Shown here one piece after another: positions 55,207 to 64,000 of a stretch of 64,000 nt of DNA (its first letter is position 1; each line of letters starts with the position of its first letter). Position numbers and translations under genes: made by a program. The DNA lies in the NCBI GenBank assembly GCA_032716605.1, contig CM064552.1:13957518-14021517 (forward strand), in the 5' to 3' direction. The notes below the pieces were generated by a model. The model had not been told where the DNA came from, ran no database searches, and saw nothing but the letters and a program-made list of their open reading frames with translations. Source of the DNA: Paralithodes platypus. Taxonomy: Eukaryota > Arthropoda > Malacostraca > Decapoda > Lithodidae.

Positions 55207-55907
55207 AGTTGTCAGTGATTATTACTACAGCAATATGTAAAGTTGTCAGTGATTACTACAGCAATATGTAAAGTTGTCAGTGATTATTACTACAGCAATA
55301 TGTAAAGTTGTCAGTGATTACTACAGCAATATGTAAAGTTGTCAGTGATTACTACAGCAATATGTAAAGTTGTCAGTGATTATTACTACAGCAATATGTA
55401 AAGTTGTCAGTGATTACTACAGCAATATGTAAAGTTGTCAGTGATTACTACAGCAATATGTAAAGTTGTCAGTGATTATTACTACAGCAATATGTAAAGT
55501 TGTCAGTGATTACTACAGCAATATGTAAAGTTGTCAGTGATTACTACAGCAATATGTAAAGTTGTCAGTGATTACTACAGCAATATGTAAAGTTGTCAGT
55601 GATTACTACAGCAATTGTAAAGTTGTCAGTGATTATTACTACAGCAATATGTAAAGTTGTCAGTGATTACTACAGCAATATGTAAAGTTGTCAGTGATTA
55701 CTACAGCAATATGTAAAGTTGTCAGTGATTACTACAGCAATATGTAAAGTTGTCAGTGATTATTACTACAGCAATATGTAAAGTTGTCAGTGATTACTAC
55801 AGCAATATGTAAAGTTGTCAGTGATTACTACAGCAATATGTAAAGTTGTCAGTGATTACTACAGCAATATGTAAAGTTGTCAGTGATTACTACAGCAATA
55901 TGTAAAG
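55207..55907. repeat. 31/34-bp minisatellite, 22 units
   Basis: Short unit S: TAAAGTTGTCAGTGATTACT + ACAGCAATATG (31 bp). Long unit L has an extra ATT (34 bp). Order from 55207: LS LSS LSS LSSSS LSSS LSSSS. One S has a 1-bp deletion (GCAATTG, about 55615). Otherwise the units look identical. Confidence 0.97.
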
Positions 55908-55949
55908 TTTCACAGCCACAATGAAAGGGGAATCATTTATGGCACTTGT

Positions 55950-56288
55950 TCAAGGGGAGGTTTTTAGTTTGGTCCCTAGATATCCTTGAAGCTTAAGATT
56001 ACACCCCCTGGAGCCCCTTTCAAGATAAATTTGTAAATTTTTCGGTAGAAAAATGTCCCGGCTGAAAGCCGGTTCCTCTTAAATTACAGGCTCGCTATCG
56101 CTCGCCAGGATAAAATCGACACCTAAATGGCACGAAAGGTCTTAAAATTGACAGAAATGGGTTGAAAGTTCTTAAAATCGTCAAAATAATGGGGCAAACG
56201 TCTTAAAATTCGAAAAAACAATGGGGGCTAAACATGAGGGAGAAAGGAGTCAAGGAAAAAATCCCTCAAGTGGAAATCTCCCCTTTAA
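55950..56288 (-). mobile_element. MITE family A, copy A14
   Basis: TTCAAGGGGAGGTTTTTAG at the left (TTAA mutated), GAAATCTCCCCTTTAA at the right (56288). The complete module is present. Its GC hairpin is CCGGCT-TTC-AGCCGG, a paired change relative to CCGGCC/GGCCGG in the other copies. It starts 43 bp after the minisatellite. Confidence 0.85.
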
Positions 56289-56289
56289 C

Positions 56290-56620
56290 CCATTAGCCTA
56301 CTTGTTGTTCTGCAAATAGAATACCAGGATATTCAAGATGAAGTTGGTCTTTATTTTATATATTTTTTGTTTTCGGTCAACGTCGAACCTTCGCAATTAA
56401 CTCTGAATCTATGGTTATATTGTGCGTTGATCTATAGACATTTTAAGTTCATAGACTACATATCGTTGTACAAGGTAAATATGTGTACCGGTAGTCTAAA
56501 ATAGCGTTATAAACAATTACACAATTTTAGTAATGTGTAAATATATATACTTGCATTCACCGTCCCCTTGAAAATAATTACGTTTCGAAGGGTTCACGCA
56601 AAATTGTAGGACACCGTTAT
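56290..56620. other. AT-rich spacer
   Basis: No gene recognised. TTAACCCATTAGCC at 56285 may be the left end of a further unidentified TTAA element. Confidence 0.45.
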
Positions 56621-56625
56621 GAGTG

Positions 56626-57019
56626 TTAAGGGAGCCCACCTCGATTTTTTTTCTCTTTTTTTCCCCTCTCTCTCTTTGGCTTGTATCGATTCGGCCCCAT
56701 TCAGCCTATTGTTTTAAGACGTTTACCCCCATCCAGGTGTCAATATTTTCCTGGCGAGCGGTAGCGAGCCAGCATATATATATTTTGTTTTAAAGTAAAC
56801 TAAATTTGTACATTTTTCGATAGAAAAATTTCTCCAGCGAAGCCGGATTTCTCCATACAATGCTGGCTCGCTATCGCTCGCCAGGAAGAACTCGACACCT
56901 GGATGGGGATAAACGTCTTAAAACAGTTGGCTGAATGGGGCCGAATGGATACAAGCCAGAGAAAGAGAGAAAAAGAGAAAAAAACAAAAAAAAAACAGGT
57001 GACCCCCCCCCCCCCATAA
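56626..57019. mobile_element. Fold-back MITE family B, copy B3 (394 bp)
   Basis: TTAAGGGAGCCCACCTCG at the left. AGGTGACCCCCCCC with ATAA (mutated TTAA, extra C residues) at the right. Arms and both central hairpins are present, the GC stem with one mismatch (TCCAGC-GAA-GCCGGA). Confidence 0.83.
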
Positions 57020-57144
57020 AGTGTGCGTGCGTTATTGTTATTGAGTGCCAATGTGAGTGGTTAACGTGGAGTATGTGCTTGAACATACAGTCTCCCTCTC
57101 CCTCTCACAATCTCTCTTATACATAATTATATATATACTGTATA

Positions 57145-57260
57145 CAGGGTGTCCCAGGAGGAAAGGACATAACTCTGGGAAATGATAAAACAAGGTATTC
57201 TAAGCATAACATGTTCACTAACAAAAAGTCCAAATCTCAACCGTTATGAAGATATTGAAG
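57145..57260 (+). mobile_element. Half of an ACAGGGTGTCCCA element
   Basis: ACAGGGTGTCCCAGGAGGAA then AGGACATAACTCTGGG matches the start of the MITE at 57606. The partner end is not seen. Confidence 0.55.
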
Positions 57261-57499
57261 GATTTATGAAGTGCCCTCCCCCGCAACACTGTACTGGACT
57301 CTTCTATGTCAAATATTTTCTAACTAGTTCAAAGTGAGCTAATATGTCTATAATAATTTTGTAACTTACAGAATTATAATATATCTTTATGGTAAATAAT
57401 TGCAGTTAGATGAAGGTGTGGTAGGCACCAGGACAGCTAGGCCAGCCTTATGGGGAACATTTTAGGCATAGAATATCTTGTTTTATAATTTCCCAAAGC

Positions 57500-57520
57500 A
57501 TATATATATATATACTGTAT

Positions 57521-57552
<32 letters not shown>

Positions 57553-57600
57553 CTATATATATATATACCGTATATATATATATATACCGGTATATATACA
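57500..57600. repeat. TA-rich tract
   Basis: TA runs with ACTGTA and ACCGTA/ACCGGTA interruptions. Confidence 0.9.
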
Positions 57601-57605
57601 TACAT

Positions 57606-57880
57606 ACAGGGTGTCCCAGGAGAAAAGGGCATAACTTTGGGCATAGACTACAGTAGATCTGGACTGGACACGAAAATGGAACTTTGCAGTAAGGGACCAA
57701 AAATCAAAGAATGAAACCCCAAGTTCGAACTCTGAAACCGCGAAAATTTGATATTTTCGTGGATTGGGGGTTCGTTCTCCAATGTTGGGTCCCTTACTGC
57801 AAAGTTCCATTTGCGTGTCCAGTCCAGATCTACTGTAGTCTATGCCCAAAGTTATGCCCTTTTCTCCTGGGACACCCTGT
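57606..57880. mobile_element. ACAGGGTGTCCCA long-TIR MITE
   Basis: 275 bp with about 92-bp terminal inverted repeats (57606-57697 and 57789-57880), nearly perfect. They start ACAGGGTGTCCCAGGAGAAA and run through TAGATCTGGACTGGACACG to TAAGGGACC. It is flanked by TA on both sides inside a TA microsatellite, which fits Tc1/mariner-type TA targeting. No transposase. Confidence 0.85.
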
Positions 57881-57883
57881 ATG

Positions 57884-58137
<254 letters not shown>

Positions 58138-58290
58138 TGTGCAAGAAATATATGACAAAAATATGCACATGGGAATTAAAGTTGGCCCAAGTTGCTGGCT
58201 AAAAAAATGGCCTCTATGTATGGAAGGAAGAAGGGTGAAAATTCCATTATAATAGCAAAGGGGGTTACAATGAGTCAGTGAAGGCTAGAA

Positions 58291-58339
<49 letters not shown>
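58291..58339. repeat. (GA)n microsatellite
   Basis: About 24 GA units. Confidence 0.97.
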
Positions 58340-58342
<3 letters not shown>

Positions 58343-58637
58343 CGGTTCACTTGATAACTTTGGTAATGTGTAGTGACAATATAAACAGACAAACAGACAA
58401 AACAGCCACAACCAACAATCGAAACCTTCAAAATGAATATACTGATCATTATTCACTTGTTTTCGGACATGTGTTTACCTTATTACCAGTGATATAATGT
58501 TCAGCTGTTTTAGAAACTTTTGATTTACCTTACAACCAGTGAGAACATTAACTCTTTCAAGATCCGATTACGCATTTCTTTTCAGTGTGCAGACCCTTTT
58601 TTCAGATTAGGAGGAACGGTATATGGAAGTCAGAGGG

Positions 58638-59015
58638 TTAATGGGGGTCACCGGCCTTTTTTGTTTTTATCTTTCTCTCCTTTTCTCTCTTTCCCTGGCT
58701 TGTATCCATTCGGCCCCATTCAGTCAACCGTTTTAAGACGTTTATCCCCATCCAGGTGTCGATTTCTTCCTGGCGAGCGATAGCGAGCCAGCATTGTATG
58801 GAGAAATCCGGCTTTGCCGGAGAAATTTTTCTATCGAAAAATTAACAAATTTAGCTTGCTGTCAAAACAAATATATATATATGCTGGCTCGCTACCGCTC
58901 GCCAGGAAAATATTGACAGCTGGATGGGGGTAAACGTCTCAAAATAGTAGGCTGAATGGATACAAGCCAAAGAAAGAGGGAGAGTAAGAGAAAAAAGCGA
59001 GGTCGGCTCCATTAA
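58638..59015. mobile_element. Fold-back MITE family B, copy B4 (378 bp)
   Basis: TTAATGGGGGTCACCGG at the left, GAGGTCGGCTCCATTAATTAA at the right. Arms and hairpins are as in B2 (TCCGGC-TTT-GCCGGA). The right arm has a short deletion. It is inserted at the GGGTTAA end of what looks like a TTAACTCTTTC element starting near 58550. Confidence 0.83.
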
Positions 59016-59039
59016 TTAATATAGTATTTAACTTTACAA

Positions 59040-59128
59040 TTCCCACTGATCCTTCCTAAATTGTATAAAATTGTCTAATGATAGCCAGAATATACTGTCA
59101 AAATGCGTCATGATCTTCAAAGGGTTAA
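59040..59128. mobile_element. Family E fold-back MITE, right half
   Basis: ATTGTCTAATGATAGCCAGA, then ATGCGTCATGATCTTCAAAG and GGGTTAA at about 59122-59128. Confidence 0.5.
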
Positions 59129-59269
59129 TGGCTACAACAAGACTACAAGTAACCGTCAAATCAAGGAGAAGGAGTCAAGGTCAACTCGAACGTGTCCAGT
59201 CATTTAATTTTTACCCGGGATAGAAAAGGACACCAGTAAACAGTCTATTTTTAGCTCCTCCCTAAACAC

Positions 59270-59502
59270 ATATCACTCACACAGACGAACACGCACATAC
59301 ACACACAACACACACATATACACACTGGCGCACACACACACACACACACACTGACAGGCGCACACAAACACAAACAAACACACACACACACACACCGACA
59401 GGCGCACACAAACACACACACCGACAAGCACACACATACACACAAACACAAACACACACACACACACACACACCGACAGGCACACACATACATACATACA
59501 CA

Positions 59503-59536
<34 letters not shown>
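59270..59536. repeat. Imperfect (CA)n tract with CACCGACAGGCG units
   Basis: CA repeats interrupted by ACACCGACAGGCGCACAC and AAACACAAACA. Cys/Val-rich minus frames are artefacts. Confidence 0.92.
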
Positions 59537-59537
<1 letters not shown>

Positions 59538-60020
59538 CGATTAGCTAATATGTATCACACGGATTTAGGTCTGCTGGTACCATAAGAAATCACGGCTCTT
59601 TCAGCTGCTTGGCATAAAGCCATGGTATTTGTTCTGAAAAAAAAAACACACATAAGAAATTCGGCGTATAAAAGCAATTGAGTACTTCGTAAACGATGCC
59701 TGCGTCGAACCATGGCATTTAAAATGGTGGGCAAATCGAAAGTGGAAATCATAGTCTTGGTGCTGTAATGGAGTGGGCCATCTGATTCAGATATAAGTTC
59801 TGGATATCATTGGATGTATAGGTAGATCGAACATCATGATCTTGATGTTCTATCTGTTCGAATGCAGGGCTTTGTGTGAAGTGTTGTTTCTCATCAAATT
59901 GTGGATGGCAATCAAATATATATTGTCTAACCCCTCAAGAATACCAGTAACATTCACATTAACACAATTCATTACTCATATACCTCTTTCTAACCGACAG
60001 GTAATTAATGGCTGCATAAA
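59537..60020. other. Spacer, no gene
   Basis: No recognisable gene or repeat. Confidence 0.5.
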
Positions 60021-60025
60021 TAAGA

Positions 60026-61145
60026 ATGGACTTGGAGAAGGCCTATGACAGAGTTGATAGAGAAGGTATGTGGAAACTACTGAGAATATACAGAGTAGAT
60101 GGCAAGTTGCTAAAAGCAGTGAAGAGCATGTATGAGGGTGCAAAGGTGTCAGTGCAAGTGGAGAATGAACAGAGCGAGTTCTTTGATCTGAATGTTGGGT
60201 TAAAACAAGGGTGTGTGATGTCCCCATGGTTGTTCAATATATATATGGATGGAGTCATGAAAGAAATACAAGGAAGAGCAGGGGATGTTTGTGTACCGCT
60301 GATAAGGGAAGGAAAGGAGTGGAAGTTGCCTATACTACTGTTTGCCGTTGATACTGTTCTGATGAGCGATAGTGATGGGAGTTGCAGGCTTTGGTAAATA
60401 TGTTTGGAACAGTGTGTGAAAAACGGAATCTGAAGGTAAATGTGGGGAAGAGCAAGGTTATGGTCTTTGAAAGGGGTGCAGCCACAGAGTGTGAGGTGAG
60501 GTTGAACGGTCAGGCGATGGAGAACTTCAGCTTATTTAAGTAGTTGGGCAGTATGTTAAGTAAAGATGGGAGTATGGATAAAGAAGTGCAGGAGAGGGTG
60601 AAACAGGGGAAGAGGGTTGTAGGAACACTAAAATCAGTAACAAGAAATAGGGTGGTCAGCATGGAAGTAAAGAAGTCCTTGCATGACAGTGTGGTAATCC
60701 CGACATTGACTTACGGGAGCGAAACATGGACGTTGGTGAAGAGACTCAAACCAAAAGAGTGAGAGGGGTGGAAATGAGCTACTTGAGAAGTGCGTGCAGA
60801 GTTACATGAAGGGATAGACAGACTAATGAGGAAGTACGAGAGAGGTGTGGTGTGTATGTAGATGTGCTGGAAAGTGTGAAAAGGAATACCTTGAGAATTT
60901 GAGATGGTTCGGCCATGTGGAACGTATGGGAAGAGAGAGAATGACTAAGAGAGTATACGAGAATGAGGTGGAAGGACAGAGAGGGAGAGGTAGACCGAGT
61001 GAGAGGTGGAAGGATGGAGTTAAGAAGTATATGCGACAAAGCAGTGCTGGATGGGAGGGATGTCGACTGACAAGGGACAGAGGTGCATGGGGGCGTTTCG
61101 TTCGTGGCCACCCCTTCGGGGATCATGGCGTCCGACAATAGATAG
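60026..61145 (+). pseudogene. Jockey/RTE-like LINE, RT palm to 3' end, broken
   Basis: Begins inside RT motif A (MDLEKAYDRVDREGMWKLL). Then GLKQGCVMSPWLFNIYMD (motif B, about 60200) and LLFAVDTVLMS (motif C, 60335-60367), where the first catalytic Asp of FADD is Val (60347-60349). A frameshift follows near 60390. The second part is NLKVNVGKSKVMVF, RLNGQAMENF, then an in-frame TAG at 60541-60543 where FKYLG-type copies have Tyr. SMLSKDGSMDKEVQERVKQG, KKSLHDSVVIPTLTYGSE, then in another frame LRWFGHVERMGRERMTKRV and GRGRPSERWKDGVKKYM come next. The 3' end is GATCATGGCGTCCGACAATA with a TAGATAGA tail. Same family as 17579-18222. Confidence 0.87.
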
Positions 61146-61159
61146 ACATATATAGATAA

Positions 61160-61975
61160 ATAAAAACAAAATTGTTAGACACTATGTATTTAACACTATA
61201 GCTCATGCTTACAGAATTATTTAATCCTTTTCCATTCTGAAAAGTTGGCCAATACCTTAGCGGCAGTGTTGCATGTATCATTGTTCTTCCCCAAACAACT
61301 AATTAAATAGCTCTCCTCATATGTTACAATAGGCATGGTAAATTATTGACGATTAGCTCTTTCAGCTAATTTTAGGTAACTTGGGTGAATTATCCAGTCT
61401 GCTCTACAGAGGCTTCTGCTTGCTATTCAGGTTGTCATACCTTATCTCCCCGGATGGAACACCACACATGTCCATTAACTCCTGGTTCTATTTATATTCA
61501 AAGTGAAGATGGAGACTTGCCCAAATGATTCGTCCTGCAGGGACTCCCAATTCCTTGATTGTAAATAGAAAGCGCTAACCAATAATTTTTTGTTTGTTTT
61601 TGTTTTTTCTATATTCCAACTTACTTCCTCTCGGGCATAGGCTGAGAGCCTTAACATTCACCGCTTTACAATGAACAGTGAAGCCCGTGAGGTCTTGTTC
61701 CAGTCTAGGGAGTGAGACATGTGAAGCACGTAGAGTACAACGAGCACCTGCCATCTTGCCTTCACATTAGGCATGGTGCTCCCTCATGGCCCGAAACGAC
61801 CCCCTGAAGCCACCTCGTTCCCGTGCTTCACTGTCTCACCCCCTACACTCGGACGCTCACACTTACACACACACAACGCCACCTGTTGAGCAGATAACTC
61901 ACCAGGCATTGCACCCCTATAGCATATTTTGAATATGGGAATATTCATACAGTGCTATTTAATCAGGGAACAATG
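61160..61975. other. Spacer, no gene
   Basis: No recognisable gene. The short minus frame at 61475-61657 has no family resemblance. Confidence 0.45.
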
Positions 61976-61979
61976 AGGG

Positions 61980-62142
61980 TATTTTATTGACGTTTCGGTG
62001 GGCTTGTGGTAATGCACTGATACCAGGTACAGCACAAATTCCATCCCAATAATATCTTCCCATTGATACATCGGGATTTGAACCCGGGACCTTTGGATTA
62101 CCAGGCCAGTGGCAAGACCACTCCACCACACCTCCCACCGGA
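61980..62142 (-). repeat. tRNA-derived SINE
   Basis: Minus strand, 5' end near 62138. GGGAGGTGTGGTGGAGTGGT contains an A box (TGGTGGAGTGG). GGTTCAAATCC at about 62067-62077 is a B box with a good T arm (TCCCGGGTTCAAATCCCGAT). The tRNA-like part is followed by a tail region of about 85 bp (GATGGAATTTGTGCTGTACC, CGAAACGTCAATAAAATACC). Family not recognised. Confidence 0.55.
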
Positions 62143-62149
62143 CACCCTA

Positions 62150-62530
62150 TCTATACCCTTATAACTAACCTAGAACCGTCATGCACGAGCTAGTTTATAT
62201 TCCCTTAACTGCCTTTATACCTAACTTCGCATCAAAGTTCTCTCTCTCCAATCCTGAGATTCCCAGCCTTGACTCAGGTTATATCCTAACCGTACCTAAA
62301 GTGAGAGGTTCTGTTTTTTTTGTTTTTTTTGTTTTTTTTAATGGTGTTACTGGAAATAGAATCATTAACTCAATAAATTGTGTCCAACGTGAAATTATCT
62401 CGATGAACAAAAACCATTCATGGACACCATGGTGATTTGAACCCTAATATTTCTTCACGGGGGCAAAAAACATAAACATACCTATCATCACCGTGCGGAA
62501 AAAAAAATTGGTAGATGCCACAAAATCAAA
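62150..62530. other. Spacer, no gene
   Basis: T runs near 62314-62339. The plus frame at 62181 is not recognisable. Confidence 0.45.
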
Positions 62531-62535
62531 TTAAG

Positions 62536-62736
<201 letters not shown>

Positions 62737-62900
62737 AAAAGTTGTTACGAAAACCTTGTCGAGCGAGCCAGCCAAAGTATATACACTCTACATACAGTAG
62801 GCCTACGGTATATTATTTAGTGTTTTTATATTTTGAAGCCAGTAGCCTCACCAGCATCCCTCGATAAGGCTGGAACACATCAGCCTTGTAGACTAGAGGC

Positions 62901-63135
62901 ACTAATTGACTACTTGCGAGTTTCGTTCTATAAGGAAGTTGGAGCTGTAGACATCGATATTTAGCAGAATTACCAGCTAAAATAAGGTTGTAGTTCATTA
63001 ATAAATACATCAAATCCGATTCAACATACTCTTTAGCCATCAGAAAACCTACATTATTGTTGCATTTCTGTTTACTATCGATGTCTACAGCTCCTACTTC
63101 CTTATAGCCTGGAACTTGCAAGTGGCCAATTACCC
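62901..63135. repeat. Imperfect inverted repeat, arms about 58 bp
   Basis: Left arm 62901-62958 (ACTAATTGACTACTTGCGAG ... CTATAAGGAAGTTGGAGCTG TAGACATCGAT). Right arm 63077-63135 is its reverse complement with about 10 mismatches. The spacer is about 118 bp. Possibly an old fold-back MITE. The minus frame crossing it is not recognised. Confidence 0.7.
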
Positions 63136-63235
63136 CTATCACTGTAATTGTATCGTATTTCCTATGCCTTCTGGTTCAGTTTTTGCCTCCCCATCCATGA
63201 CAGGGTTTATGCAGTCTTAAAGTTCTCATATCCCT

Positions 63236-63565
63236 TATGGGGAGATTTTCACTTAAGAGGGTGTTTTTCCTGGACCCCCTTCTTCTTCGTATTTCGCCCG
63301 ATTTTTTTTTTTTAGATTTTAAGACGTTCGCCCCAAGTTTGGCTATTTTAAGGTGGCTATTTCAAGACATTTTCCCCTCACTTCGTTGTTAATTTTAAGA
63401 TCTTTCATGCCATTTAGGTGTCGATTTATTCCTAGCGGGCGATAGCGAGCCTGTTATTTAGGAGGAACCGGCCTTTGGCCAGAATATTTTTCTACCGAAA
63501 AATGTACAACTTCATCTCGAAGTGGGTCTTGGGGGTATTTTTTCAAGCTTGATGAAGGTCTAGAC
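63236..63565 (+). mobile_element. MITE family A, copy A15
   Basis: TTATGGGGAGATTTTCACTT at the left, then the internal module (CTAGCGGGCGATAGCGAGCC, CCGGCC-TTT-GGCCAG, ATTTTTC-TACC-GAAAAAT) to GCTTGATGAAGGTCTAGAC. The right terminus is lost. Confidence 0.78.
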
Positions 63566-63569
63566 TCTA

Positions 63570-64000
63570 GAGAGAGAGAGAAAAAAAGTCTTTAATTAGA
63601 AGCAGACACAATGGAGAATCTAAGAGGTATTTGCTATCAGGACCGGAATACAAAGTGGCTGGAACCCAATCCTACATCATCCTAGGCACATTCCCCCCCC
63701 CCCCCCCCCCCACCCCGACCAATGCCGTGATACAAGTTTATTCATTACCAGATCTTGTAGAAGGAGACAGTTCAATCTGGCCGTGACTCAGCATCCATGA
63801 CTCAAGAGGGATTTTTTTTTAATGCAACCGAGAATAGTGGTAGCTTGTATAGTCAAAATCAGTAGTTCGCTAACAACTTTACTTTTAATATGGCTCATTT
63901 TAAGTTACCAAGATGGATATATAAAAATAATCCAGGTTAATATATGGGGATAAACACTTATTGTCAATAGAGTGCTCCTCCTCAAATGGTGTTTTATCTA
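63570..64000. other. Spacer, C run
   Basis: Short GA run (63569-63580) and a C homopolymer at 63690-63711. No gene to the end of the window. Confidence 0.5.

Noticed and set aside
55207..55907. Regular 31/34-bp repeats considered as a CRISPR array
   Set aside because: Units are directly adjacent with no unique spacers, and the window is eukaryotic. It is a minisatellite.
59251..59535. Cys/Val-rich minus frames resembling a cysteine-rich secreted protein
   Set aside because: Translation of an imperfect CA repeat.

Overview
This window looks like a gene-poor stretch of an arthropod genome, most likely a decapod crustacean. The reasons are dense, long dinucleotide microsatellites, TTAGG-type (CCTAA) pentamers, a LINE 3' end with an ATGTTCTT-type tail of the kind I associate with decapods, and many broken non-LTR retrotransposons. 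The species assignment is inference. I find no host protein-coding gene that I can support. Most long open frames are translations of microsatellites, purine/pyrimidine-rich tracts or minisatellites.

Layout. 0-9.3 kb: a tRNA-like SINE head, LINE remnants, a fold-back TTAACCC element, GA/GT microsatellites, a diverged purine-rich repeat block (6.3-8.0 kb) and three copies of a TTAA-bounded MITE family (family A). 9.3-14.8 kb: a 1.4-kb purine-rich tract that switches abruptly to a T/C/G-rich degenerate tandem repeat, an inverted repeat whose loop holds telomere-type pentamers, and a GGGAA tract. 14.9-23.9 kb: LINE 3' pieces, an RTE-like 3' repeat, short tandem arrays and three family A MITEs. 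26.7-32.5 kb: the most gene-like part. A 388-bp fold-back MITE (family B) is followed by a 19-bp minisatellite of exactly 35 units. Then comes a nearly full-length but frameshifted non-LTR retrotransposon with an N-terminal PHD finger, a YLDD reverse transcriptase, a CCHC-like knuckle and a restriction-like endonuclease domain. 32.9-44.8 kb: MITEs nested inside one another, a 38-bp minisatellite about 1.4 kb long, and a TTAACCCG-ended MITE inserted in a short tandem repeat. 44.8-50.6 kb: purine-rich long-period repeats with two more MITEs. 50.6-53.4 kb: two adjacent CR1/Jockey-like LINE remnants, both on the minus strand. 54-64 kb: more MITEs (families A and B), a 31/34-bp minisatellite, a long-TIR mariner-like MITE, a second LINE with a dead RT site, and very long GT and TA arrays.

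The most notable system is a group of non-autonomous elements (about 20 copies, roughly a tenth of the window). All insert at TTAA. Three structural families (A, B, C) share one internal module: a direct repeat GCGAGC-GATA-GCGAGC, then a GC hairpin, then an ACATTTTTC/GAAAAATGT hairpin. Several insertions can be read against their own empty sites inside the window, which shows a TTAA target duplication directly. No transposase of the piggyBac type, or of any other DNA transposon, is present here, so the elements must be mobilised from elsewhere.
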